Origin: Lentisphaerota bacterium | Lineage (GTDB): Bacteria; Verrucomicrobiota; Lentisphaeria; Victivallales; Victivallaceae | Assembly: GCA_017134815.1 (NCBI GenBank) | Contig: CP071032.1 | Span: forward strand, 1,670,001 to 1,734,000 | DNA length: 64,000 nucleotides | Direction of reading: 5' to 3' | Shown: one piece after another, positions 51,913 through 60,283 of the stretch | Layout: each line of letters begins with the position of its first letter | Numbering within the stretch: position 1 is the first letter of the stretch | The notes under the pieces: model-generated | Databases searched by the model: none | Told to the model about the DNA's origin: nothing | What the model saw: the letters and a program-made list of their open reading frames with translations, nothing else | Position numbers and translations under genes: made by a program

Positions 51913-52350
51913 ATGAAAAATCGAAAGCAGCTGAACAAAAACTGGTTCACTATGATTGAAATGGTAGTGGTGATCGTGATTATCGCCCTGCTCGCTTCAA
52001 TTGCCACCCCGCTCTATTTCAGACATGTCAAACGGGCCAGAGTCAGTGCCGCCAGAACCCAGATAAGACTGCTGGAGCAAGCCGTATTCGACTTCCGTCT
52101 GGACATGGGGCGCCTGCCCGATGCCAGTTACGGGCTTAAAGAGCTGGTTTCCAATGTCAACAACGACAGTCACTGGGATGGCCCATACCTGAAACAGGGA
52201 CTGCCTTCTGACCCTTGGGGCAGACCATATGTTTACAAATGCCCTGGTGAACATGGCGAATTCGACATCATGAGCTACGGCGCTGACGGACAGCCCGGAG
52301 GCACTGGTGAAAACGCGGATGTAGGTAACTGGCTGACCACTCAGGAATAA
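51913..52350 (+). CDS. gspG: T2SS major pseudopilin, non-Gly cleavage site
   Basis: Major pseudopilin of 145 aa. The class III leader NKNW/FTMIEM has Glu at mature position +5, then a hydrophobic helix (VVVIVIIALLASIATPL). The usual Gly at -1 is Trp11. The C-terminal region DPWGRPYVYKCPG plus DIMSYGADGQPGGTGENADVGNW gives the GspG calcium-site pattern (about 130 residues of mature protein). The ATG at 51913 with AGGAG nine bases upstream is preferred to the long frame start at 51859 that overlaps gspF. Confidence 0.93.
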   Translation: MKNRKQLNKNWFTMIEMVVVIVIIALLASIATPLYFRHVKRARVSAARTQIRLLEQAVFDFRLDMGRLPDASYGLKELVSNVNNDSHWDGPYLKQGLPSDPWGRPYVYKCPGEHGEFDIMSYGADGQPGGTGENADVGNWLTTQE

Positions 52351-52355
52351 CTGTT

Positions 52356-52850
52356 TTGAGATGCATCGTACGCCACAATTACACTCTTGTGGAGTTAATC
52401 GCGGTTATTGTCATTGTGGCAATAATCGCGACAGTCGGTGCGGTCAGATTACGCAGGTCGCCGGCATTTATAACTATTGACAAGCAGGTTAACACAATAA
52501 AAACCCTGCTTGCGGTAAGCCGCAATGCAGCAACCAGGCTGGGACATCCGGTGATAGTATGGCTGGATCGGAAAGAGCATACTCTGAATGCGACCTGGGC
52601 TGAATTTCACGGTAAAATAAAAAAACCCATAGCAAAAATTCAACTGCCACAGGGATTCAAGCTGAATTTTCACCGGCTTGACTATGACCCCAATGAAGGT
52701 TCACAGGTTGCTAATCTATTCAAACTGTATCCTGACGGCAGCGGTTCCGGACATGACATACTGCTCAGCCTGCATCGTCGACGAGTACTGATCCGGGTAT
52801 CGCCACTCACAGGGACTATTCAGACCAGAGAGCTGGAGGATGCGGAATGA
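52356..52850 (+). CDS. gspH: T2SS minor pseudopilin GspH-like
   Basis: A 164-residue pseudopilin. The leader ends RHN/YTLVEL, with Glu at +5 and Asn at -1, then a hydrophobic helix (IAVIVIVAIIATVGAV). The rest resembles GspH in size. The start is TTG at 52356, with AGGA upstream; there is no in-frame ATG before the leader. Its stop overlaps the next ATG (ATGA). Confidence 0.85.
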   Translation: MRCIVRHNYTLVELIAVIVIVAIIATVGAVRLRRSPAFITIDKQVNTIKTLLAVSRNAATRLGHPVIVWLDRKEHTLNATWAEFHGKIKKPIAKIQLPQGFKLNFHRLDYDPNEGSQVANLFKLYPDGSGSGHDILLSLHRRRVLIRVSPLTGTIQTRELEDAE

Positions 52851-53233
52851 AGAACTCAGCAAACTGTTTCACCCTGATTGAAATACTGGTTGCGATGACG
52901 GTTCTCACCGTGGGCATCGTCTCCTTGAGTATGCTAATGGCATCTGCTTCCAACCGGACCGCCAAGGCGAGAGAACGCTGGGAACGGGACCACCTGCTGA
53001 CGCAGGCTGTAGAATTTTTCATGCTGAACCCGCCGGGAACTTCAGCCGACGACAGGTTTCTGCCAGAATCAAAGTACACTGTTGACTGTACTTTCGATAC
53101 TCCTGCCGATGCCCCTGACAGCGGCGGAATAAATATGAACAATGCCCGTCTGGTAACTATGCATGTCAAACTGATTGATAAAAGCGGCAGGGTCGCTGCT
53201 TCGGCAGCGGTTGACCGCATCGTCGGAGGCTGA
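52847..53233 (+). CDS. gspI: T2SS minor pseudopilin GspI-like
   Basis: A 128-residue pseudopilin. The leader ends SANC/FTLIEI, Glu at +5 and Cys at -1, then LVAMTVLTVGIVSL as helix, and a short C-terminal domain of GspI size. The ATG overlaps the gspH stop as ATGA, typical of coupled genes. Two bases beyond its TGA the gspJ GTG begins. Confidence 0.85.
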   Translation: MKNSANCFTLIEILVAMTVLTVGIVSLSMLMASASNRTAKARERWERDHLLTQAVEFFMLNPPGTSADDRFLPESKYTVDCTFDTPADAPDSGGINMNNARLVTMHVKLIDKSGRVAASAAVDRIVGG

Positions 53234-53234
53234 A

Positions 53235-53873
53235 GTGAAACATAACAGTGAAGCAGGTTTTACCATTTTTGAAGTCATGCTGGCAATAGGTATTTTTGCC
53301 GTAATTTCAGTTCTGGTAGCCAGTATCCTGTTTGGCATGCAGCGCTCATGGATAAGAATTAAAATAAACTCTAATTACCTGAACAATGACCGCAGTATCG
53401 ACCGGATTGTAGATTACGCATTCCGCAATGCGATACCGTTCGCCTGGCCGGATCAGAACCGCCGCCCGCGACAGATATTTGCTGGAAGCGATAATTCAGT
53501 TACTCTGGCTTATCTGCACAGAATCACATCTCCAGCTCAGGGGGGAATCAGGTTTATCAAATTATTTCTGCGCCGCGGCAATCTGGTGGCTGCCTATCGC
53601 AGCTCTCCCATTCTTTACTGGCTGGATGAGAATATTGACAGCCATACCCATCAGGAAGTGCTGGCTGACAAGGTTGAAGCCATATCCTTCCTCTATGCCG
53701 ACCAGATAAATGGCGCAATCAACTGGACAACAGACTGGAATCCGGAAAAACCCTATATTCCGCTTGCCATCCAGATGACTTTAAAGTTTAAAAACGGAGA
53801 TACTGTCTCATGGCTGCGACGTACAGCGGGCAGCTCTTATGAAACTCATCTCGGCAGGAGAGGCAAGCGATGA
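53235..53873 (+). CDS. gspJ: T2SS minor pseudopilin GspJ-like
   Basis: A 212-residue pseudopilin with leader EAG/FTIFEV, Gly at -1 and Glu at +5, so it has a normal cleavage site. The helix VMLAIGIFAVISVLVASILFG follows (cited in part). Start is GTG at 53235 with GGAGG five bases upstream, not the ATG at 53175 inside gspI. Its size matches GspJ. The stop overlaps the gspK ATG (ATGA). Confidence 0.85.
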   Translation: MKHNSEAGFTIFEVMLAIGIFAVISVLVASILFGMQRSWIRIKINSNYLNNDRSIDRIVDYAFRNAIPFAWPDQNRRPRQIFAGSDNSVTLAYLHRITSPAQGGIRFIKLFLRRGNLVAAYRSSPILYWLDENIDSHTHQEVLADKVEAISFLYADQINGAINWTTDWNPEKPYIPLAIQMTLKFKNGDTVSWLRRTAGSSYETHLGRRGKR

Positions 53874-54850
53874 AAAATGTCCATGAGCAAGAATCCGGCA
53901 TTGCATTAATTGCAGTTCTATGCATGATACTGACAGCATCACTGCTGGTGGCATCGGCGGTAACGCTGTCACAGTATTCTGCTCTTGAAACTGTCACCTT
54001 CTGCAGCTACGGCAGTTCTTTTTATACAGCAGAAAGTGCCGCCAATCGCGCCCGCTGGATGATAATGATTGATAAAAAGCGCTTTACCAATCGCGCCCTT
54101 GGAGTTGCCGACTCTGCGGTAAACGGGCGGTGGATGGCTGACTCGATGCCGCACCGCATGCTTATTAACGGTATTCCAGTCGAGGTAAGTGTTGAGGATG
54201 CCGCAAGCGGCATAAATCTGGTCGGCAATAAACCATCACAGGAAATGCGCGGCTTTATGCAGAAATACTTTATGGACAGCACCGGACGCGATGCCTTTAC
54301 CGCAATATGTGATCAGCTTGACCTTTACTGCGACCCCAACAGCCTGGTCCGCAGCGGCGGGGGGATTCAGCAGGATTATATGCAGCGCGGTTTGTTTAAC
54401 ATGCCGCGCATGGCTCCAATGCAGTTTCGTGAAGAAGCCTATTATATTCCGGGAATCGCCAGACGTTATCCACCTGATTCAATAGGGAGACTGAGAATCT
54501 TTAATGTGCTGCCTTTTGGCTTTATGCGCCGTATTATGTCACGTCCCAACCTGTTTTCAGCCCCACTAAGTATGATTAAAGATCGCTGTCAGCTTTCAAC
54601 TGAAGAAACAGCTCAATTAGCAAATGGTCTCAGATTATGGCGCATTAACCGTATCCCGCTGAAAAACTCTATCGACGGGATGCTGATGGGAAAATTGCTT
54701 GGACAGTTTTCAGACCGGGAATCAGGCTTTTTCAGTATCATTGTCAAAACAGCATCCGCCAAATCCCCCGGAACAACTTTGAACTGTACCTTTTGCCCGG
54801 ACTCCACAAAACCTCCACTGACCGAATATTACAACTACACTTTCTATTGA
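53870..54850 (+). CDS. gspK: T2SS minor pseudopilin GspK-like
   Basis: A 326-residue protein, the large tip pseudopilin. The leader ESG/IALIAVL has Gly at -1 and no Glu at +5, as in known GspK. A hydrophobic helix is followed by a large helical domain (about 80-280). It ends the operon; the downstream genes are on the opposite strand. Prepilin peptidase (gspO) is not in the window. Confidence 0.85.
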   Translation: MKNVHEQESGIALIAVLCMILTASLLVASAVTLSQYSALETVTFCSYGSSFYTAESAANRARWMIMIDKKRFTNRALGVADSAVNGRWMADSMPHRMLINGIPVEVSVEDAASGINLVGNKPSQEMRGFMQKYFMDSTGRDAFTAICDQLDLYCDPNSLVRSGGGIQQDYMQRGLFNMPRMAPMQFREEAYYIPGIARRYPPDSIGRLRIFNVLPFGFMRRIMSRPNLFSAPLSMIKDRCQLSTEETAQLANGLRLWRINRIPLKNSIDGMLMGKLLGQFSDRESGFFSIIVKTASAKSPGTTLNCTFCPDSTKPPLTEYYNYTFY

Positions 54851-54876
54851 TTTGCCACTGCGTTTTTCTATTGCAG

Positions 54877-55362
54877 CTAGTGGGGCGCTAACAGATTAAA
54901 CGGGAAGACCGGAATATTGCGCAATATGAAAAAAGCCATAATAAGAATAAAGATGCCGAAAATAAGCTTACCATTTATAAAAGGAGCTCTCACTTTGACC
55001 CCGAAGCATTGCAGCAGGTAAATTATGATGCCGGTTGTAACGAAAGGCAATGCGGCCACTGCAAAAAGATTTTTTCGACAGGCTTCCGCAATATTCCCGT
55101 GAATTAAAGCTGTCAGGCTGCGGGTGCATCCGCACCCCGGGCAATGCAGCCCTGTCAGAGCATTGAACTGGCAGTCCGGAAGAAAATCATCCCCGAAATA
55201 AGGCGCCAGATAAACCAGGAAACCAGCGGCAACTGCAGCCGCCATAATGACGGCTGCTTTTAAAAAAGGGTATTTCACCAGCTGTTTTTCAGCTTTTTCA
55301 AACAAAAAAACTGTCCCGAAACCGCGTTTCAGAGCTTGAGACAGTTTTAAGTTTTTTATCAT
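54877..55362 (-). CDS. DUF2752 membrane protein
   Basis: Membrane protein of 161 aa with three or four hydrophobic helices. The DUF2752 motif LTGLHCPGCGCTRSLTALIHGN, cited by CPGCGCTRSL, is clear. Function is not known. It starts 3 bp after the dispanin-like gene and forms a two-gene unit with it. DUF2752 and dispanin-like genes are often neighbours in other bacteria, which supports the calls. Confidence 0.82.
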   Translation of the reverse strand: MIKNLKLSQALKRGFGTVFLFEKAEKQLVKYPFLKAAVIMAAAVAAGFLVYLAPYFGDDFLPDCQFNALTGLHCPGCGCTRSLTALIHGNIAEACRKNLFAVAALPFVTTGIIIYLLQCFGVKVRAPFINGKLIFGIFILIMAFFILRNIPVFPFNLLAPH

Positions 55363-55365
55363 TCC

Positions 55366-55710
55366 TCAACCAACACTTCCGGCAGAATTATAAGCAAAAA
55401 GCCCTACAGTGAATTGAAGTATAAGAATTGTTAAATTGATTATCAGGCCAATGCATAATCCAAGCAGAAACCAGAACTTCGCCTTGCGGGAAGACTCCCG
55501 GGCACCGTCAAAATTACCTGCAGCCCACTTTGAGTTAACCTGTGATGCATAAACAATTGCGGGAATCCCAAAAGGCAGGCAGCAGAAAATTGTCAGCAGT
55601 ATTGCCCAAACCAGATATGTCGGCGGCGGTGCTCCACCTTCATTGACATTACATGTTGGACAGATTTTAGATTCTTCCGGGATTTCCATACCGCATTTAT
55701 CACAATTCAT
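55366..55710 (-). CDS. Zinc-ribbon CD225/dispanin-like protein
   Basis: A 114-residue protein. The N-terminus is a zinc ribbon (CDKCG and CPTCN, residues 3-21), then the CD225/dispanin core: PPTYLVWAILLTIFCCLPFGIPAIVYASQV type segment (FCCLPFG), GNFDGARESSRKAKFW, and a second helix. Two membrane-associated helices are predicted. Bacterial function is unknown. It is the first gene of a two-gene operon with the DUF2752 gene. Confidence 0.85.
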   Translation of the reverse strand: MNCDKCGMEIPEESKICPTCNVNEGGAPPPTYLVWAILLTIFCCLPFGIPAIVYASQVNSKWAAGNFDGARESSRKAKFWFLLGLCIGLIINLTILILQFTVGLFAYNSAGSVG

Positions 55711-56343
55711 TACTTTCTCCCCCCTGTTTGTTTGGGTTAATTTTTTGCTGTGAGTGGTATTCTGCGTTTTAATCAGCAGAATATTTAATTTTTAAAAACT
55801 CTTTTTGACTCTATACTTAGTTTTATTATTTTTCAAGTTGTAAACCAGTACTACATCGTCAAACTTTCGCAAAATTTATAAAATGATAAATATCTTATGC
55901 CATTATTCTATAATATGATAATTATACTGGTTTTGAGTGAAATCAGCCTTTGTCTGAAATAATTCTTAATCGAAAAGATTTGAATTTAATGACTGCAGTG
56001 GAAATAATCGTAAAATTATATTTTTAATGTAACTTTATATAATAATTTTCAGACTTAAATAATAATTAGAAAATTTAATTTTATTACTATCTGATGAAGT
56101 GATTATTCAGCTGCAGTCTGTCTACTTATTTTCAGTTTAAATTTGGCTTTAATAAACTGTTTTATTGAATTATGCCAACCTTTTTAATCAACTCAAGTAA
56201 TCTTGTATTTAAATTATTTAATATAGTTTAAATAATATGAATATGCATTTACTTATATAAGGTTATTCATCATTTTTCCGGCAAAATCAGAAAGAGAGGC
56301 TTATTGGGATAATACGCTAACTCACAACGGAGACCTTGTAGCA
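55711..56343. other. AT-rich non-coding region
   Basis: About 633 bp, very AT-rich, without a supported gene. It lies between the dispanin-like gene (leftward) and the orphan NCHNY gene (rightward) and must hold both promoters. No repeats or ncRNA were recognised. Confidence 0.55.
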
Positions 56344-57501
56344 ATGACGATGAAAATTACTCTTGCTTCCGATACCTCTAAAACAAACTATCTGCTTTCG
56401 TATGTTGCTCTGAAAAAGCATCAGCATGCTTTCCTTACTCTCAGTAAGAAAAAAGGAAACAAGCAATTTCATATCATTTATGCAGTAGGCATAAATCAGT
56501 TAAATGGTCGATGGCATCGCTCCAACTTTGTCAATACTTTCAGAACCCTTCAAGCCGGTACGGGAAAAGATAAAATAACTCTCTCGGATAGCGCAGAAGT
56601 TTTTGCAACACACTTTCCTATCAGTGATGCGCAAGCCAAAAAAAGTTTTTATATTATGGCTGGAGAGGATAAGACAGGCAAAAAGGATTATTACATTTTT
56701 AAACGAAACTGTCATAACTATGTCGTAATTCTTCTGGCAAGAATGGGAATTGTTGCAGACTTTTTGCTGGATGCACATATTCCGGTACGAAAAAATGCCT
56801 ATCGCCTGGAAAGAAAGCATTTAAAATACTTTCAATCAAGTGACTATGAATTTGGAGGAAGCAAGTTCAATTTTTATCCTGTAATGAGTAATTCAATGCT
56901 TGTCTGGCCGGAAAAAATTATTATCAGTAAAGAACTGAAGTATACTCCTCCAGCGAGGTATTTCGATATCACGGAGAAGATTAATCCATCCAACTTTCAT
57001 AATGCCAGAACCTTTGCGCTTGGCTCTGAAAAACTCAGGTTTGCAAAGGCCAAGGCTTTGCTCAAAGATTATCTTTCAACTCCCGTTTTTCACAAGTCAG
57101 GCCATTTTGTCAAGGAAATCAAAGAAGCACTAAAACATGATTACTCTTCAGGCAGCTTTCGAACAGAAAATCTGGTAGAATTTATCTGGGAAAAAATCTT
57201 TGAACGGGATTTTCATGTTTCTTTTGGCGGCAGAATTTTCAAACGTCTGGCTTTTATCAAGCTGTTGCTGTGTAAACAAGTGCCTCCAACCAGCTACCAT
57301 CTGGAAATAGACAAAAGGGTTGAACGGGAATTATACCGCTTAGGTGGCTCTTTCCACTCGAGCGATAAAATCGAAAAATATTACGAGTCATATCTTTTAG
57401 ATTTTGATTGTCGTAAAAAGGAGAAAATATTTTTCGAGGCAGCCAAAACGAAACGCGGCTTCAAAGCCCCTAAGGTCACCTATAAGCCTTTGCTAGGCTG
57501 A
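56344..57501 (+). CDS. Orphan protein with papain-fold-like NCHNY motif
   Basis: Not recognised as a whole. The 385-residue protein has no signal peptide or membrane helix. The segment YIFKRNCHNYVVILLARMGI (about residues 117-136) resembles the Asn-Cys catalytic strand-helix of permuted papain-fold proteins (LRAT, PPPDE, NlpC-like), and a His lies upstream in HQHAFLTL (about 27-33). The C-terminal half is charged and helical, with no further motif. A Cys-protease-like or deamidase activity is a guess. GGAG lies 11 bases before the ATG. The gene is more AT-rich than its neighbours, so recent transfer is possible. Confidence 0.6.
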   Translation: MTMKITLASDTSKTNYLLSYVALKKHQHAFLTLSKKKGNKQFHIIYAVGINQLNGRWHRSNFVNTFRTLQAGTGKDKITLSDSAEVFATHFPISDAQAKKSFYIMAGEDKTGKKDYYIFKRNCHNYVVILLARMGIVADFLLDAHIPVRKNAYRLERKHLKYFQSSDYEFGGSKFNFYPVMSNSMLVWPEKIIISKELKYTPPARYFDITEKINPSNFHNARTFALGSEKLRFAKAKALLKDYLSTPVFHKSGHFVKEIKEALKHDYSSGSFRTENLVEFIWEKIFERDFHVSFGGRIFKRLAFIKLLLCKQVPPTSYHLEIDKRVERELYRLGGSFHSSDKIEKYYESYLLDFDCRKKEKIFFEAAKTKRGFKAPKVTYKPLLG

Positions 57502-57518
57502 GTGGCAAGTAGAATAAA

Positions 57519-57546
57519 GAGGGCTTTATGCCCTCCTTATTTTTAG
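57519..57546 (+). terminator. Intrinsic terminator of the orphan gene
   Basis: Stem GAGGGC/GCCCTC (57519-57535) with a 5-base loop, followed by CTTATTTTT. It lies 18 bp past the stop. It may also end hydG transcripts on the other strand, though the T run there is weak. Confidence 0.8.
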
Positions 57547-57558
57547 CCATACTTAAGC

Positions 57559-58977
57559 TCAAAAGTAGAGGTCGCGCTCACCCTTTTTGATACGGTTCAA
57601 GCGCTCCTGCAGCTTGTTAACGATTTTTTCTTCGTCAATCCTGCTTATTTCCGCCTCTATAAGCTTGTAGCCTTCCACTTTTGTCTGGTCCGAAGCATAA
57701 TCCTCCAGATATTCACTTAGAGTAAGCAGAGCATTGGGAGTGCAAAAGCGATTAATGAAGCCGGGAATTGCATATTCCATGAAGTGCTCTCCGGTTCGTC
57801 CCAGGCGATAACAGCTGGTGCAGAAGCTGGGAATATAACCGTCCTTTATCAGCTCATTCATAACTTCGTCAAGTGACCTGACATCCCCAATAGAAAACTG
57901 CTCGCGCTTGAGTTCCTGTTCGGCTTTTTTGTCTTCACTGTACCCGCCAAGCTCCAGGCGGGTGCCGGCGTCAATCTGAGAAACTCCAAACTGCATTACT
58001 TCACGTCTGACTTCAGCGGTTTCACGTGCAGTCAGAATCAGGCCGGTATAGGGAACTGCCAGCCGGAGAATCGCAACGAGTCGCTTGAAGTCATAATCAT
58101 TGACAAGATATTTATCATCAAAATCAATACCATGTGCCGGGCGCAGCCTTGGGAAACTGATGGTATGCGGTCCGACATTATATTTCTCCTGCAGGTATAG
58201 CGAATGTGTAATCAAGCTCAAAACCTCAAAACGCCAGTCATAAAGCCCGAACAAGGCTCCAATACCCATATCATCACATCCGGCTTCAAATGCTCTGGAA
58301 AGCCCGTCCAGCCGCCAGAGATAATCCCCTTTGTGAGTCTCTTCAGGGTGGTTTTTGCGATACGTCTCATGGTGGTATGTTTCCTGGAATATCTGGTAAG
58401 TACCGATACCGGAATCTTTAACAATTTTATAACCTTCATGATCCAGAGGAGCGGCATTGATGTTAACCCGGCGTATTTCTCCCTTTCCATGTTTGACCGA
58501 ATAAACCTTGCGCACCGTATCAGCAATAAACTCAGCCGAATAATCCGGGTGCTCACCAAAAACCAGAATCAGTCTTTTATGGCCGTGATCCTCCAGAGCC
58601 TGAACTTGATCAACAACTTCTTTTTCATTCAGCGTCTTGCGGACAGTTGAGCGCAGGCTGCGCCTGAACGCACAGTATTTACAGTCGTTTATGCAGTAGT
58701 TTCCAATATAAAGCGGGGCAAAAAGGACAATACGATTGCCGTACACATCGCGCTTTAACTTTCGGGCTGCTTCGAAAATTTCCTCCGTAAGCTCAGGAGA
58801 TTCAGCCTTTATCAGGTAGGCAGTTTCTTCAACACTCAACGGCTTTTTATCAAGACTCTTACGGATGATTTCCCGAACTTTGGCAGCATCTTCAGGAGTG
58901 TCCTTGATCAGAGCCTCAATTTTGGTGTCATCAATAAAATCAACGCACCCTTTTGAGAGAACTTTTTTATTAAACAT
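57559..58977 (-). CDS. hydG: [FeFe]-hydrogenase H-cluster maturase HydG
   Basis: Radical-SAM tyrosine lyase that produces CO and cyanide ligands for the [FeFe]-hydrogenase H-cluster. The radical-SAM Cys triad is C-x3-C-x2-C in NYCINDCKYC (Cys95, 99, 102 with this start). The C-terminal segments CTSCYRLGRTGEHFM and FCTPNALLTL carry the second Fe-S cluster, separating HydG from ThiH. Start ATG 58977 has GAGGA seven bases upstream; GTG 58998 is disfavoured. hydE, hydF and hydrogenase are not adjacent. Confidence 0.95.
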   Translation of the reverse strand: MFNKKVLSKGCVDFIDDTKIEALIKDTPEDAAKVREIIRKSLDKKPLSVEETAYLIKAESPELTEEIFEAARKLKRDVYGNRIVLFAPLYIGNYCINDCKYCAFRRSLRSTVRKTLNEKEVVDQVQALEDHGHKRLILVFGEHPDYSAEFIADTVRKVYSVKHGKGEIRRVNINAAPLDHEGYKIVKDSGIGTYQIFQETYHHETYRKNHPEETHKGDYLWRLDGLSRAFEAGCDDMGIGALFGLYDWRFEVLSLITHSLYLQEKYNVGPHTISFPRLRPAHGIDFDDKYLVNDYDFKRLVAILRLAVPYTGLILTARETAEVRREVMQFGVSQIDAGTRLELGGYSEDKKAEQELKREQFSIGDVRSLDEVMNELIKDGYIPSFCTSCYRLGRTGEHFMEYAIPGFINRFCTPNALLTLSEYLEDYASDQTKVEGYKLIEAEISRIDEEKIVNKLQERLNRIKKGERDLYF

Positions 58978-59338
58978 TTTGACTTCCTCAGCGGTCACAG
59001 CAGGCCGCTTTATATTTTGGACTCCTCTTAAATAACAGCAAATCTTGTGAAAAAGTATTCACCCGCTCCGACCGGATTATACAATGACGCTGTGCGTAAT
59101 TCAGCATCTCTTTCCTGCTGCATGCAAACAGCTCTTTCTGCTGATAAAAGCCATTTTTTCAGATTAGCCCTTTTGTTATAACGTCCGTAAACGTAATATA
59201 ACACAATAAATAGATATTTTAATACCTAATTGAATAAATTTTTGATAATTATTGTCAAAAAGCAGCCCTGATATTGCCGGTGGCTGTTTTTATGCAGCAG
59301 TTTAGCATGAATTTCTGAATTGCACTGTAAAAAACTCT
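58978..59338. other. Intergenic region
   Basis: About 361 bp between hydG and the membrane-anchored unknown (both leftward). The hydG promoter should lie here. Nothing else is recognised. Confidence 0.5.
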
Positions 59339-59956
59339 CTATCTACCCGCTTTTTTTTGTGGCAGAAGCTGTTTTCTGTACAACCAGGCCAGAATGAGCG
59401 TAACAAAGAGCGAAGCTGAAAACACTATCCACAGATAATGAATTATTACGGGAATAAATTCAACAAACGGCTGAAAAACTATACGGCAGTCAATTGGAAC
59501 AGTTTCATTCGGCAAGGTACTTTTGACTTTGCAGTGCAGTTTTTTAGGCCCTGCCTTCCAGTCAGGCCACCAGAGATATTGGGCAGCATGCAGTCGCCCT
59601 TTTGCATCCCAGATCTGAAACGGGATATAAGCCTCACGATAAATTTCCCTGCCAGTGTGATCGACAATACGCAATTCGATTTCAAGTTTTTCTGAAGCCA
59701 GCAATTCTTGCAGGTGCGCTCTTCTCTTATATTTGTTATGAGTTGGGGAATAACAGTAAATAACCAGCGCCCTCGGGGAAAATTCATTATGGAAATTTAC
59801 CGCGTAGTCAGCAGTTTTTGAAAGGTCTACAAATACTGAAGTTAATGGAGGATCATGCAGCATTTCGTCAACATGGGCATATACAATGGAACCGGCCAGA
59901 AATGCGTTCCAAAGCAACAATAGTCCGACTGCAATTCTGATAAAAAGCCTTTTCAT
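59339..59956 (-). CDS. Unknown membrane protein, two helices
   Basis: Not recognised. A 205-residue protein with an N-terminal hydrophobic segment (about 5-25) and a C-terminal helix (about 172-194) followed by a basic tail; the middle (about 30-168) would be periplasmic and strand-rich. The ATG at 59956 has GAGG six bases upstream and is preferred to earlier in-frame starts. It is single, with gaps of 300 bp or more on both sides. No conserved motif is seen. Confidence 0.65.
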   Translation of the reverse strand: MKRLFIRIAVGLLLLWNAFLAGSIVYAHVDEMLHDPPLTSVFVDLSKTADYAVNFHNEFSPRALVIYCYSPTHNKYKRRAHLQELLASEKLEIELRIVDHTGREIYREAYIPFQIWDAKGRLHAAQYLWWPDWKAGPKKLHCKVKSTLPNETVPIDCRIVFQPFVEFIPVIIHYLWIVFSASLFVTLILAWLYRKQLLPQKKAGR

Positions 59957-60283
59957 TAGCATCCTCTTTCTAAAGTACACCCTTCACTTGTTAGATAACA
60001 ATGCTGTCAAAAGTCGATAATTCAAGAAAAATTCAGGTAATCATAAAAAAATATTAGTATATTTTCCCATAGTTAAAAGGTTGATTGCCCACCCGTTTGA
60101 GCATTCGAGTTTTCAGAGGTCTGACAGGAACAAGATTAAGTACTGATGGAATACAAATATATCAGGTGTTTAACGGAAATTCTCGCCAGTCTTTGGCCGC
60201 AAGCAAAAAAAGGGATGCCAGATGGCATCCCTGCTTTCGAACCCTTAAGACGTGTTACCACGTCCAAGAAATATCCTGCCGGT
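59957..60283. other. Intergenic region with pfp terminator
   Basis: About 327 bp. Contains the PPi-PFK terminator (60204-60232) and, further left, the presumed promoter of the membrane-anchored unknown. No gene is supported. Confidence 0.5.
60204..60232 (-). terminator. Intrinsic terminator of pfp
   Basis: Stem AGGGATGCCA/TGGCATCCCT (60211-60232) with a 2-base loop in the simplest drawing. Read leftward it is followed by a run of T, about 50 bp past the pfp stop. Confidence 0.93.

Noticed and set aside
53175..53234. Longer gspJ starting at ATG 53175 inside gspI
   Set aside because: GTG at 53235 has GGAGG at ideal spacing and gives a normal pseudopilin leader.
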